The notes beneath the pieces were generated by a model. The model saw nothing but the letters and a program-made list of their open reading frames with translations, made no database searches and was not told where the DNA came from. From contig NZ_JAUSYO010000001.1 in NCBI RefSeq assembly GCF_030816935.1, positions 682,001 through 746,000 of the forward strand: a stretch of 64,000 nt of DNA, read 5' to 3'. Both the position numbers and the translations under genes were made by a program. Below, piece after piece: positions 28,333 to 36,890 of this stretch. The stretch comes from Arthrobacter sp. B3I9 (lineage in GTDB: Bacteria > Actinomycetota > Actinomycetes > Actinomycetales > Micrococcaceae). How positions within the stretch are numbered: the stretch's first letter is position 1; each line of letters starts with the position of its first letter.

Positions 28333-29391
28333 TTAGTAGAACTCGACGGTGTCAACCCTGTTGATCAGGGGCCTGCCATCGAGGAACCGGCCAGCGTTCT
28401 CTGCGAACAGTTCGGCGATCAGCCGGTCCTCGGCGGCATTGAGCGCGGCGGTGTGCGGGCTGATCAGCACGTTGGGCGAAGACCACAGCGGGCTCTCAGG
28501 CGGCAGCGGTTCATTGGCGAACACATCAAGGGCGGCGAATCCGATCCGACCATCCTCCAGTGCAGCTGTCAGGGCTGTCTCATCAATCACCGTCCCACGA
28601 CCAATACTCACCAGCGTGGCACCGGGTTTGACGTTTCTTAGAACCTCAGCGCTGACCATACCTTCCGTAGAGCTTGTGCCGGGCAGTGTCACGACTATGC
28701 CGTCGACATTCTTTACGACCTCGGTAAGCGCCTCTGTGCGGACCAGTTCGTCCACTTTGTCCACGGCAGCATCGTGCCTGCTCGTGCCGATGACATGAGC
28801 GCCGAGGGCGTTAAGCTTTCGAGCGACGGCCCGGCCGATGCTGCCTAGGCCAACAATTAATATGCGCTGTTCGCTGATAAGACCCATGGTCCAGCGCCCG
28901 GACCATTCTCGCTTCTGCTGCTGTGCCAGCAACCGGGGGAGGCTTTTTGCTCCTGCAAGCAGGCCGAAGATCGCATATTCTGCCAGTGGTTCAGCATGCA
29001 CCCCTGCCGAAGTGGTGAACGCTACCTGGTCCAGCTGGTCCTGGCTTAGGCTCGCCGCACGGACCTGGGCGCCGCCTCCGGCAGGCATGGTGTGAACCCA
29101 GCGGAGGTTCGCATTTGCTTCTACGGCGCGCTTCAGCGTGGCCGGCTTTTCATCAGGCACCCCGTACAGAACCTCGGCCGAGTGGACGAGGGCATCGAAC
29201 CGGTCTTGCTGCTCCGGCGTGCGCAGGAAGGCCGGATCCCCAGCGTGGTCGCCCGGATAACGCATCGGCGGAAGCAGTTCTTGGTCCCGCACGAAGTCGA
29301 TCCGGGGTTCGAGCGAAATGATGTGCTGAATGAGAGTCTCGCTGATCGGAGTCGAAGCTACCACTCGAAGTTTTTTTTCTGAATTGCTCAC
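28333..29391 (-). CDS. D-isomer-specific 2-hydroxyacid dehydrogenase
   Basis: NAD(P)-dependent dehydrogenase of 352 residues. The Rossmann fingerprint GLGSIGRAVA is near residue 180; the catalytic Arg is in SIGRGTVIDETAL, the Glu in DVFANEPLPPES and the His in SPHTAALN, all intact. The N-terminal 60 residues are longer than in the minimal family and include a YPGDHAGDP loop. It is divergent from the MFS - KDPG aldolase - KDG kinase operon and likely supplies a step in the same sugar-acid route, for example reduction of a 2-keto acid (glyoxylate, hydroxypyruvate or keto-gluconate). Substrate is not deducible. Confidence 0.9.
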   Translation of the reverse strand: MSNSEKKLRVVASTPISETLIQHIISLEPRIDFVRDQELLPPMRYPGDHAGDPAFLRTPEQQDRFDALVHSAEVLYGVPDEKPATLKRAVEANANLRWVHTMPAGGGAQVRAASLSQDQLDQVAFTTSAGVHAEPLAEYAIFGLLAGAKSLPRLLAQQQKREWSGRWTMGLISEQRILIVGLGSIGRAVARKLNALGAHVIGTSRHDAAVDKVDELVRTEALTEVVKNVDGIVVTLPGTSSTEGMVSAEVLRNVKPGATLVSIGRGTVIDETALTAALEDGRIGFAALDVFANEPLPPESPLWSSPNVLISPHTAALNAAEDRLIAELFAENAGRFLDGRPLINRVDTVEFY

Positions 29392-29564
29392 GCCATTGAC
29401 CTTATCCTCCGGCCCAATGAACCTAAAACCGTTTCATTCTGCTTGTTAGGTGGACCGCGAAGAGGCCGGGTCGATGAGGGTCAAGCTGCTGGGGCAGGCG
29501 CGGATCGAGAAGGTTGGGCTCAGGTGCTCCGGCCGGGAACCGACTTGTCGAAGAGGACACAGCG

Positions 29565-29615
29565 TTTCGTAGTACGAAATGTGCATTTGACCTGACGAAA
29601 CACACCTCATACGGT
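29565..29615 (+). promoter_or_regulatory. palindromic operator and promoter of the sugar-acid operon
   Basis: TTTCGTA-G-TACGAAA (29565-29579) is a perfect 15-bp palindrome. Directly behind it come -35 TTGACC (29587-29592) and -10 TACGGT (29610-29615) with a 17-bp spacer. A half-site ACGAAA recurs at 29595-29600. An IclR-type regulator gene ends the same block, making it the likely ligand-responsive protein. Confidence 0.65.
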
Positions 29616-29706
29616 GGCATGGTTCCGTCCTCCTCGTTCACCTCCATCGCTGGCTGTCGGGGTTGCCTTGCGGACGTTTCATCAATGGCGATAGGGGAGG
29701 ACACAG

Positions 29707-31053
29707 TTGTCCACGCACGTTTCAACAACCGCACCAATAAGGCCCAAGGGCCTGCGCAACAACTTCCGGTGGTTCGTTATCGGCATGTGCTCGGTATCGT
29801 TCTTCATCAACTACCTGGATAGGACGGTTCTGGGGGTTGCGCTGCCTTTCATCCGGCAGGACCTTCATATCCCTGATGCCTTGTCCGGGTTGCTTCTGGG
29901 TGCGTTCTTTGCCAGTTATGCCTTGACGCAGATGCCCGTGGGCCGGCTTTTCGACCGGTGGGCTGTCCGTCCGCTCTTCGCCGGGGGCGCCGTGCTCTGG
30001 GGCCTCGTCACCATGGCCATCTCGTTGTCCACGAATTCGGTTCACCTGCTCATCACCCGCTTCCTTCTTGGCCTAGGTGAGTCGGTCAACTACCCGGGCG
30101 CTGTCAAAGTGACGTCGAAGTGGTTCCCGGTGGAGGAAAGAGTTTTTGCCACCAGCGTGTGGGACAACGGATCTCGATTCGGTTCAGCACTTTCCCTTCC
30201 CATCGTCACAGGTCTTATTGCCCTTGTCGGTTGGCGCGGTACCTTCGTGGTGGCGGGAGCGCTGGCGGTGCTTTGGGCCATCGGGTTCTGGTTCCTTTAC
30301 CGGGATCCGGGGCATGGGCGCGGCTCAGCAGCGGAATTGGAATACATTCGGGCCGGCGGCGCCCGCGTCGATGACGCGCCGTCCGGCGCCCCCTCGATCC
30401 CGTGGCGCCAGCTGTTCCGCTACAGGACCGTTTGGGCCATGATCCTCGGCTTTTTCTGCCTCAATTACGTTATCTACTTCTTCATTACCTGGTTCCCGAG
30501 CTACCTGGTGCAGGCCCGTGGTTTCGATATCCTCCAGCTCGGCGTATTCGGAATGATTCCGGGGCTGGTTGCCGTCCTAGGCAGTTTCGCCGGTGGCTGG
30601 ACTTCGGATTACCTCCTTCGCAAGGGCTGGCCTGCGGGTAGGGCACGGAAGCTCTGCCTGGTAGGAGGCATGCTCGGCTCCTCGGTTATCATTTTTGCCG
30701 CCTTCGCCGACAGCGCTGTCTCAGCCCTGGTGCTTCTCTCCATCTCCTACGGTGCGGTTGCCTTCGCCGGGTGCAACGTGGCGAGCCTGCCCGCTGATGT
30801 TGCCCCTGACGCAGGTCAGGTCTCTTCTCTCGCCGGTATCCAGAACGCTTTCGCTAATGTTGCGGGCTTCATCGGCCCTGCGCTGACCGGCCTGCTGCTG
30901 ACTATCTCCGGCGGATCGTACGTCGTACCCCTGGTCATATCCGGATGTGTGGCCATCGCAGGGGCACTCATCTATGCCTTCATGATCGGAAAAATCGAGC
31001 CGTTGGAGATTAAAAGCCAGACTCGGGAGAAGGCCTTGGCGGGTGCCCTATGA
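29707..31053 (+). CDS. MFS transporter, hexuronate/sugar-acid (ACS) type
   Basis: Major facilitator of 448 residues, 12 helices. The start of TM1 (FFINYLDRTVLGVALPFI) and the loop GRLFDRWAVRPLF are signatures of the anion:cation symporter branch that includes ExuT, GudP and GarP. A TTG start at 29707 is supported by GGGGAGG at good distance. It heads an operon: its stop overlaps the KDPG aldolase start by 4 bp. Context makes an aldonate, hexuronate or hexarate the likely substrate. Confidence 0.88.
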   Translation: MSTHVSTTAPIRPKGLRNNFRWFVIGMCSVSFFINYLDRTVLGVALPFIRQDLHIPDALSGLLLGAFFASYALTQMPVGRLFDRWAVRPLFAGGAVLWGLVTMAISLSTNSVHLLITRFLLGLGESVNYPGAVKVTSKWFPVEERVFATSVWDNGSRFGSALSLPIVTGLIALVGWRGTFVVAGALAVLWAIGFWFLYRDPGHGRGSAAELEYIRAGGARVDDAPSGAPSIPWRQLFRYRTVWAMILGFFCLNYVIYFFITWFPSYLVQARGFDILQLGVFGMIPGLVAVLGSFAGGWTSDYLLRKGWPAGRARKLCLVGGMLGSSVIIFAAFADSAVSALVLLSISYGAVAFAGCNVASLPADVAPDAGQVSSLAGIQNAFANVAGFIGPALTGLLLTISGGSYVVPLVISGCVAIAGALIYAFMIGKIEPLEIKSQTREKALAGAL

Positions 31054-31724
31054 CAACGTTGAACTACCAAGGGACACAAATGGACCGATTGCTTTTGCCT
31101 GAACGAAGCCGCGAGGGTCGTATCATCGCGGTCCTGCGGGCTCCTGACGCCACCCAGTACGCCCCCGTGATCCGGGCACTGATAGCAGGAGGAATTCCCA
31201 GCGTCGAGCTGACCCTGACCACCCCCGGAACCTTCGAGCACTTCGGCGAACTGCTTTCCGAATTCGGGGATGACATCGATCTCGGGATCGGCACTGTCAC
31301 GCGAGTCGAACAGGTCGAAGCGGCAGCCCTGGCGGGGGCCTCCTATATCGTGACGCCCGTCACCGACCACTATGTGCTGAAAGCGGCCGCTGCTGCGAGC
31401 CTGCCGATTCTCCCGGGAGGACTGACGCCGACCGAACTTCACGCCGGATGGGTTCAGGGAGCCGCGGCAGTAAAGATATTTCCCGCGGCCACCGTCGGAC
31501 CGGGATATCTGGCCCAGATCAGGGGCCCGTTCCCTGACCTGATGGCCATCCCCTCAGGGGGCGTCGACCTCGCCGCCGCCGAGGAATGGCTCCGGGCGGG
31601 CGCGGCGGCGGTCAGCATTGGTGGCCCCCTCACGGGCGATGCCTTCAAGGGCGGGAACCTGAAGGAACTGACCGACAGGGCGCGCGGCTACGTGGCTGCC
31701 GAGGCGAAAGCACGCCTTCAGTGA
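31050..31724 (+). CDS. 2-dehydro-3-deoxy-phosphogluconate (KDPG/KDPGal) aldolase
   Basis: Class I aldolase of 224 residues. The general-base Glu lies in GIPSVELTLTTPG, and the Schiff-base Lys in GAAAVKIFPAATVGPGY; the phosphate-binding GG segments (PSGGVD, SIGGPL) close the barrel. It cleaves 2-keto-3-deoxy-6-phospho-gluconate or -galactonate to pyruvate and glyceraldehyde 3-phosphate. Start and stop overlap neighbours (ATGA with the MFS gene, GTGA with the kinase gene), so the three proteins are translationally coupled. An internal ATG at 31080 (MDRLLLPERS) is an alternative start. Confidence 0.93.
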   Translation: MTTLNYQGTQMDRLLLPERSREGRIIAVLRAPDATQYAPVIRALIAGGIPSVELTLTTPGTFEHFGELLSEFGDDIDLGIGTVTRVEQVEAAALAGASYIVTPVTDHYVLKAAAAASLPILPGGLTPTELHAGWVQGAAAVKIFPAATVGPGYLAQIRGPFPDLMAIPSGGVDLAAAEEWLRAGAAAVSIGGPLTGDAFKGGNLKELTDRARGYVAAEAKARLQ

Positions 31725-32686
31725 CGGTACAGGAAGCCTCCAGGGTAGTTACCTTCGGCGAAACCATGGCCCTCATGCGCTCACAGGAGCCCGGGCCCAT
31801 CGCGCACGCCGGCTCCCTGCGGTTGGGCATCGGTGGAGCCGAGAGTAACGTCGCCATCGGTCTGGTGCGAGCCGGCGTGGCCGTGACGTGGGCCGGAAGA
31901 ACCGGTGACGACTCCTTCGGCGAGCTTGTCCGCCGGGAAATTCGGGCCGAGGGCGTCCACGTTCACGTGACCATCGACCCGAATGCACCAACTGGCCTGA
32001 TGGTCAAAGAGCGCCGCACAGCGGAACAGACACGGGTGCAGTATTACCGCGATAGGTCAGCAGGGTCCCGCTTGGAGGCCAAGGATCTGCCGCACGACCA
32101 CATACGGAGCGCAGAGATCCTCCACCTGTCCGGAATCACCCCCGCACTCTCTGATACGGCGAGGGAGGCGGCGTGGTCGGCCGTCCAAACAGCAAAGGCT
32201 GCAGGGACGCTGATTTCCTTCGACGTTAACTACCGGTCCGGCCTTTGGTCACCTGACGAGGCAGCCGCGTCTCTTGGCCCCTTCATTAATGAGTCCGACT
32301 TGGTGTTTGCCGGACCTGATGAAGCAGCCATCGTGGTAGGTGGTCGGTCCACCGAGGAAGCCCAGCTCGAGGCATTGTCCGGCGAAGGTCAGCGGACCGC
32401 AGTACTCAAATTGGGCGCTCTCGGTGCGTTGGCCACTGCAAACGGCCGAACGTTCAGATGCGCGGCGAACCCCGTACAACCTCTGGACACAGTCGGGGCA
32501 GGGGACGCTTTTGTCGCCGGCTACTTGGCCGCCACTTTGTCCGGGGCCGACATTCCTGCCGCACTGCGGCGCGGCAACGCTCACGGCGCGTACGCCTGCC
32601 TGGCTGCAGGCGACTGGGAAGGCTCGCCTCGAAACGATGAGTGGAAAACCTTTGAACAACACGGGTTGGATCCCGTGACTCGATAA
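31721..32686 (+). CDS. kdgK: 2-dehydro-3-deoxygluconokinase (PfkB family)
   Basis: Sugar kinase of 321 residues. N-terminal VVTFGETMALMRSQEPG and GGAESNVAIGLVRAG are PfkB signatures; DTVGAGDAFVAGYLA carries the anion hole and catalytic Asp of PfkB motif 2. The GTG start overlaps the stop of the aldolase gene, and aldolase plus this kinase make the lower half of a 2-keto-3-deoxy-sugar-acid pathway: the kinase phosphorylates KDG (or the galacto isomer) and the aldolase splits the product. The specific epimer is not decided by the sequence. A longer frame reaching back to 31586 lies inside the aldolase gene and is not needed. Confidence 0.9.
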   Translation: MTVQEASRVVTFGETMALMRSQEPGPIAHAGSLRLGIGGAESNVAIGLVRAGVAVTWAGRTGDDSFGELVRREIRAEGVHVHVTIDPNAPTGLMVKERRTAEQTRVQYYRDRSAGSRLEAKDLPHDHIRSAEILHLSGITPALSDTAREAAWSAVQTAKAAGTLISFDVNYRSGLWSPDEAAASLGPFINESDLVFAGPDEAAIVVGGRSTEEAQLEALSGEGQRTAVLKLGALGALATANGRTFRCAANPVQPLDTVGAGDAFVAGYLAATLSGADIPAALRRGNAHGAYACLAAGDWEGSPRNDEWKTFEQHGLDPVTR

Positions 32687-32696
32687 GAGGGAAACA

Positions 32697-33740
32697 ATGA
32701 CGAATTCAGAAGTAAGAACCCCCCGCCCGGAACTGCAGGCACTTGCCTCAAAGACACTGCAGGCAGTCGGCGCCTCTTCCGCGGAAGCGGAACTTGTCGC
32801 CGCTTCACTGATAGACGCAGACGCTAAAGGCATCCACTCCCACGGCCTGCTTCGCCTTCCCCTTTACGTTGAGTCAGTCGAAGCGGGCGGCATCGTTCCG
32901 CAGGCACCCCTGAAATGGGTGCGAAGTGCAGGTGCAACCGCGGTCCTGGACGCCGGCTCCGGCTTCGGGCAGGTAGGCATGCGTGAAGCGCTCAAAAAGG
33001 CCCGACAATTGGTGAGCGAATCAGGGGTTGCCGTCGTGGCGGTGAAGAACAGCACTCACTACGGCGCCGGTGCCTACTGGACGGACCAGCTGGCCAGGGA
33101 CGGCCTCATTGCACTGCTGGTCTCCACCACTGGAGCCACAGTGGCCCCCTACGGCAGCGCCGAGCAACTTATCGGAACTAACCCCCTTTCGGTGTCGTTC
33201 CCGACCGGCGACCGGCCGGTGACGGCCGACCTGGCAACCAGCGCCGGGGCCTTCGGCAAAATTGTTGCAGCAGCCGGGGCAGGAGACCAGATCCCCGAGG
33301 GGTGGGCGGTAGACGCCAACGGTGAGCCGACCACAGACGCGGCCACCGCGGTGCAAGGAGCCCTGATCCCCTTCGGCGGTCACAAGGGTTCGGCCATAGC
33401 GGTAATGGTTGAATTGCTCGCCGGTGCCGGCGGCGGGGGAAAGTTCGCGCACGAGACCGTCGACATCTGGACTGACCGAAGCTCGCAGATCGGCACGGGA
33501 AACCTGCTTATCGTCATCGATCCGGTGTTTGTGCACGGGACCGAGGCGCCCATTTCCCGCGCTTCTGAGTTCCGTGACGAGTTGCGTCAGCTCCGTCCGG
33601 CAACTGGCGTGGAACGGGTCCTCGCCCCCGGGGACCCGGAAGCCATCAAGGCGTCCAGCAACGTTGATACAGTGGGTCTCCCACAACACGTCGACGAAGC
33701 CATCCGCGCCACCGCCAGCCGCGTCGGCGTCACAATCTAG
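32697..33740 (+). CDS. Ldh2/malate-lactate-type dehydrogenase
   Basis: NAD(P)-dependent oxidoreductase of the Ldh_2 (malate/L-lactate/ureidoglycolate dehydrogenase) family, 347 residues. Motifs: DADAKGIHSHGLLRLP with the substrate-binding region, VKNSTHYGAGAYW carrying the catalytic His, TTGATVAPYGS, and GTNPLSVSFPTG for cofactor binding. It follows the kinase gene by 10 bp with GAGGGAAACA upstream, so it is in the same operon. Members reduce or oxidise 2-keto/2-hydroxy acids or delta1-pyrroline carboxylates; in this context oxidation of a sugar-derived acid fits. Confidence 0.9.
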   Translation: MTNSEVRTPRPELQALASKTLQAVGASSAEAELVAASLIDADAKGIHSHGLLRLPLYVESVEAGGIVPQAPLKWVRSAGATAVLDAGSGFGQVGMREALKKARQLVSESGVAVVAVKNSTHYGAGAYWTDQLARDGLIALLVSTTGATVAPYGSAEQLIGTNPLSVSFPTGDRPVTADLATSAGAFGKIVAAAGAGDQIPEGWAVDANGEPTTDAATAVQGALIPFGGHKGSAIAVMVELLAGAGGGGKFAHETVDIWTDRSSQIGTGNLLIVIDPVFVHGTEAPISRASEFRDELRQLRPATGVERVLAPGDPEAIKASSNVDTVGLPQHVDEAIRATASRVGVTI

Positions 33741-33750
33741 CTGCGTCCCA

Positions 33751-33782
33751 GGGCGCCCAGACAGCTATTTTTCTGGGCGCCC
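33751..33782 (+). terminator. hairpin terminator after Ldh2 gene
   Basis: Perfect 10-bp stem GGGCGCCCAG/CTGGGCGCCC with a 12-base loop that contains a T-run (TATTTTT). It lies 11 bases after the stop codon and separates the operon from the IclR gene, which may still be reached by read-through. Confidence 0.75.
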
Positions 33783-33824
33783 CGGCTACGCGACACGCTG
33801 CTCCAGATCAGGAAGGACTTATTA

Positions 33825-34613
33825 GTGTCGGATGAGGAATCGCCCCTGGGAAGCGTCGACAAGGCACTCAGGGTGCTGGATCTGCTCGCCGAAGTAGGCT
33901 CGGAAGGACTAGGTCTGGCTGATATCGCCCAGCAGCTCGCGCTCAATAAGGCCACCGTCCACAGAACCCTCGCTGCACTGAAGTTCCGAGGCTATGTCTC
34001 CCAGAATCAGCGAGACGGCGCGTACCGACTCGGTAGCCACCTGACGACCCTGATCAGCCAGTACTATCGCAGCGAGAACCTTCCCGCGTTGATGAAACCG
34101 TCGCTCATGGAACTGTGCTCGGCCACCGGCGAACTTGTACACCTGGGCGTGCTCGACGGGTCCTCCATTACGTACATCGATAAGGTCGAGCCGGACCGCG
34201 CGATTCGTGTCTGGTCCGCGGTCGGACGCACGGCCGCAGTATCGTCCACCGCCCTCGGGAGGGCCATTGTTGCCTTCAGCGGCACCGACCCGGCCACCCT
34301 GCACAAATATCTGCCGGACCATTCAACGCCGGACTTCTCCAGCAGGAAGGAAGCGTTCCTGAACGCGGTCAGCCAGGCACAAAGATACGGGTACTCGCTG
34401 GAACGCGAAGAAAACGAACCCGGAATCGTGTGCATAGGCTTCCCGCTGATCTATGGAGGCCATCCCTCGGCCGCTATAAGCATCAGTGCCCCCGTGAGCC
34501 GGATGAAAGCCTCACGTGTCCCGCTGCTGGCCAAGACCGTCCGCGAAATTTTGGCACTCACCCTGCCCCAGGGGTTCACAGTGCCCTCGCAGATCGGGAC
34601 AAAGCACGCCTAG
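33825..34613 (+). CDS. IclR-family transcriptional regulator
   Basis: Regulator of 262 residues. The winged HTH is at residues 8-70 (SVDKALRVLDLLAEVG, LADIAQQLALNKATVHRTL), the IclR effector domain covers about 85-250 (HLGVLDGSSITYIDKVEP, STALGRAIVAF, ENEPGIVCIGFPL). GTG start with AGGAAGGA at good spacing. Position behind the sugar-acid operon and the TTTCGTA palindrome in front of that operon suggest it controls the block in response to a pathway intermediate such as a 2-keto-3-deoxy acid; repression or activation is not decided. Confidence 0.92.
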   Translation: MSDEESPLGSVDKALRVLDLLAEVGSEGLGLADIAQQLALNKATVHRTLAALKFRGYVSQNQRDGAYRLGSHLTTLISQYYRSENLPALMKPSLMELCSATGELVHLGVLDGSSITYIDKVEPDRAIRVWSAVGRTAAVSSTALGRAIVAFSGTDPATLHKYLPDHSTPDFSSRKEAFLNAVSQAQRYGYSLEREENEPGIVCIGFPLIYGGHPSAAISISAPVSRMKASRVPLLAKTVREILALTLPQGFTVPSQIGTKHA

Positions 34614-35104
34614 ATCGCACCGCCGGCAGCGCCCCCAGGTACCGGTTGATTTTTTTGTGCCGATAACGGACCTTCCGTAAAGCTGGATGCCTGAGGCACC
34701 GTCAGGTTGGGGTGCCCAAGCGGACGATCACGCTCGTAACTTTCTTAGAGTCCGACCCCAATAACTCCGCCGGGCCCGGCAGATCCACGACATGGCACGG
34801 GCGAACGGCGTAGCGGTTCGGTGCCGAGGAATGCTTAAAACGGGGCTGGGAAGGGCAGCAAAACGCAGCGCTGGCCGCCCTCCCGCTGTTCACACTACCC
34901 GGAGACATCTCCGCCTCTGGCCGGTTCTACGAGAGACCTGACCAGAACGTTTGTCCTCGACCGCGGCTACATCAGGGTGCCGACCGGTCCGGGACTTGGC
35001 GTAGAGCCAATTCCCGAAGTTCTGCGGGAACTGACCACCGACCTCTATGAAGTGACCGGGGGTGCGTAAGTGCCCTGGGAAGGCACGAACAATGTCGGCC
35101 AAAT
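34614..35104. other. intergenic region between two catabolic blocks
   Basis: About 490 bases between the IclR gene and the convergent end of the hydantoinase operon. No gene is supported. A frame on the minus strand (34702-34908) has no ribosome binding site or family. Composition is a little less GC-rich than the flanks. Confidence 0.4.
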
Positions 35105-36370
35105 TTAGCCTGCGCGAGTCAGAGAGCTCTCGTGACCTTCTTTCATGTCCCCTGTGGTGACGATATGCCCGTCCTTGATGACGGTCCGGGCCCGGCCCTC
35201 GTCCCAGAGGATTGAGGGTTCATCGAAAGGATCGCCGTCCAGCACTACGAGGTCCGCACACGCACCTTCTGCTATTCGTCCCAGGTCTTCACGCCGCAGC
35301 AGGGCAGCGTTGGTTGACGTAGCGGAGCGGAGGGCGTCATACACGCCCAAGACTTCGCATTGAAGGCGCAGCCCCGCTAGTTGCTCGTCCTCCAACTCAC
35401 CCATGAGGTCAGATCCAAAACCGATCCGGACCCCGGCGGCCCGGGCAAGTTCGACTGCCTCCTTGCCGGCATTCAGTACTTCCCGATTCTTGGCCGCTCC
35501 CACGTCGGTGAGGCCGATCTCCGTTCCACGCCGGTCCATGGCATCGTAGGTGACAAGCGTGGGTACGAGAAAGACCTCATGTTCGGCCATGAGTTGGGCG
35601 GTTTCTGCATCCAGCAGGTTACCGTGTTCGATGCAGCGAACCCCGTTCAGTACGGAATGGCGGATGGCTTCGGGCGAGTAGGCATGGGCGGTAGCGTAGC
35701 TGCCCCTGCGGGATGCCTCCTCTGTCACAACGCGGATTTCCGCCGCGCTGTATTGCGGAACCCGGATCGGGTCGACGGGCGAAATGACGCCGCCCGACGT
35801 CATGAGCTTGACCGCCGTGGCACCGGTCCGAAACCTGTGCCGCACCGCGCGCAGCAGGTCGTCGACGCCGTCCACCACTTCGCACATGTGGCCCCCATGG
35901 AAACAGCTTCCGTCATTGTTGGCGCGGATATCTCCGTGGCCGCCTGTCTGGCTCAGCGCGGGGCCGGTGAAGAAGTACCGTGGGCCGGGGTACAGGCCTT
36001 CGTCGATGGCGTTCGCGAGGCCGATGTCTCCTCCGGCCACGTCGCGGACCGAGGTGAATCCGCGGCGCAACGCGGCTTCAAGGCGGCGTACTCCCGCCAG
36101 GGCGGAGTAGCTTAGCGGGCCCGTTTCGTTCCGCGCCGAGGTCAGGCTGAGCGCGTAGGCGTGGAAGTGGGCATCGATGAGCCCGGGAATCACCGTGCGG
36201 CCTCCGGCGTCGAGCACCGTCGCGGCAGCGGGCACTGCCGTCTCATCGTTGCCCAAGGCGGCTATACGGCCGGCGCGGATGGTGATGGAGCCTTCGAACA
36301 GGTCGCGCGATTCGCCGTTAAAGATCCGGGCGTTCCGGATGGTCAGGGTACCCGGCTGATTTCTTGTCAT
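35105..36370 (-). CDS. metal-dependent amidohydrolase (imidazolonepropionase/prolidase-like)
   Basis: Amidohydrolase-superfamily enzyme of 421 residues. N-terminal beta domain (LTIRNARIFNGE) is followed by IDAHFHA (metal HxH), TAVKLMTSGG with the probable carboxylated Lys, YATAHAYSPEAIRHSV and GVRCIEHGN with the two further His residues, and FGSDLMGE with the catalytic Asp. It resembles the dipeptidase/imidazolonepropionase-like branch. It is the last gene of the ten-gene hydantoinase operon; 64 bp separate it from the GAF gene. A role in hydrolysing a cyclic amide or N-carbamoyl product formed by the operon is plausible, not shown. Confidence 0.88.
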   Translation of the reverse strand: MTRNQPGTLTIRNARIFNGESRDLFEGSITIRAGRIAALGNDETAVPAAATVLDAGGRTVIPGLIDAHFHAYALSLTSARNETGPLSYSALAGVRRLEAALRRGFTSVRDVAGGDIGLANAIDEGLYPGPRYFFTGPALSQTGGHGDIRANNDGSCFHGGHMCEVVDGVDDLLRAVRHRFRTGATAVKLMTSGGVISPVDPIRVPQYSAAEIRVVTEEASRRGSYATAHAYSPEAIRHSVLNGVRCIEHGNLLDAETAQLMAEHEVFLVPTLVTYDAMDRRGTEIGLTDVGAAKNREVLNAGKEAVELARAAGVRIGFGSDLMGELEDEQLAGLRLQCEVLGVYDALRSATSTNAALLRREDLGRIAEGACADLVVLDGDPFDEPSILWDEGRARTVIKDGHIVTTGDMKEGHESSLTRAG

Positions 36371-36434
36371 GCAGCGTCCTTCCTTTCTGTCGTCTTTCCG
36401 TACGTGGCGCCGAGTTGCCGTGCCGCGGTTGGCA

Positions 36435-36890
36435 CTAGTTGTTCCCGGCCAGGGCTTCTTCCAGCAGCCGGACCGAGCGCCGCGCGATTGTCATGGCAGC
36501 CTCCACCGACTTCTGGTCGTAGCTTCCCTCGGGCCCTAGGAAATTCATTGAACCGATGGTCTCGCCGTTGCTCACCACCGGAACGTTGACGATCGCCCCG
36601 CACCCGAGCGACTCAATGGTTGCCGAGTCGAAAAAGAAGGCCCGGACTGCCTCGGTGTCAGCGCCCAGGAACGGCTGCTGTCCTTTGACGACCTGCTCCA
36701 GCCATACCGGGTTGGTGTCCCCGGTGAGTGTTTTCCTGCCTCCCACGGGGTAGACCTCGGGGTGGGTGGTGAAGATGCGTGCCATGCTGGTGCCGGCGTC
36801 GGCGATGACGGAGGCCGTGAAGAGACGAACGCCCACGGTGTCCTGCGCGGAAGCGTAGACGTCGTCAAAGGAATCAAACTGTGAACTCAT
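36435..36890 (-). CDS. GAF-domain protein
   Basis: Single GAF domain of 151 residues: FTASVIADAGTSMARIFTTH at the start, VFFDSATIESLGCGAIVN-like core segment near residue 88-105 (written here in part) and GETIGSMNFLGPEGSYD near the end. It is the stand-alone small-molecule-binding type often found with purine or hydantoin catabolic genes. The ATG overlaps the stop of the PucR-type gene (4 bp), so both are coupled and it may act with the regulator as a sensor. No output domain is present. Confidence 0.82.
   Translation of the reverse strand: MSSQFDSFDDVYASAQDTVGVRLFTASVIADAGTSMARIFTTHPEVYPVGGRKTLTGDTNPVWLEQVVKGQQPFLGADTEAVRAFFFDSATIESLGCGAIVNVPVVSNGETIGSMNFLGPEGSYDQKSVEAAMTIARRSVRLLEEALAGNN

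Noticed and set aside
27721..34712. 14-bp direct repeat CCGTCAGGTTGGGG at 27721 and 34699 flanking the sugar-acid block
   Set aside because: A 14-base match is expected several times by chance in 64 kb, and flanks show no att-site or integrase.
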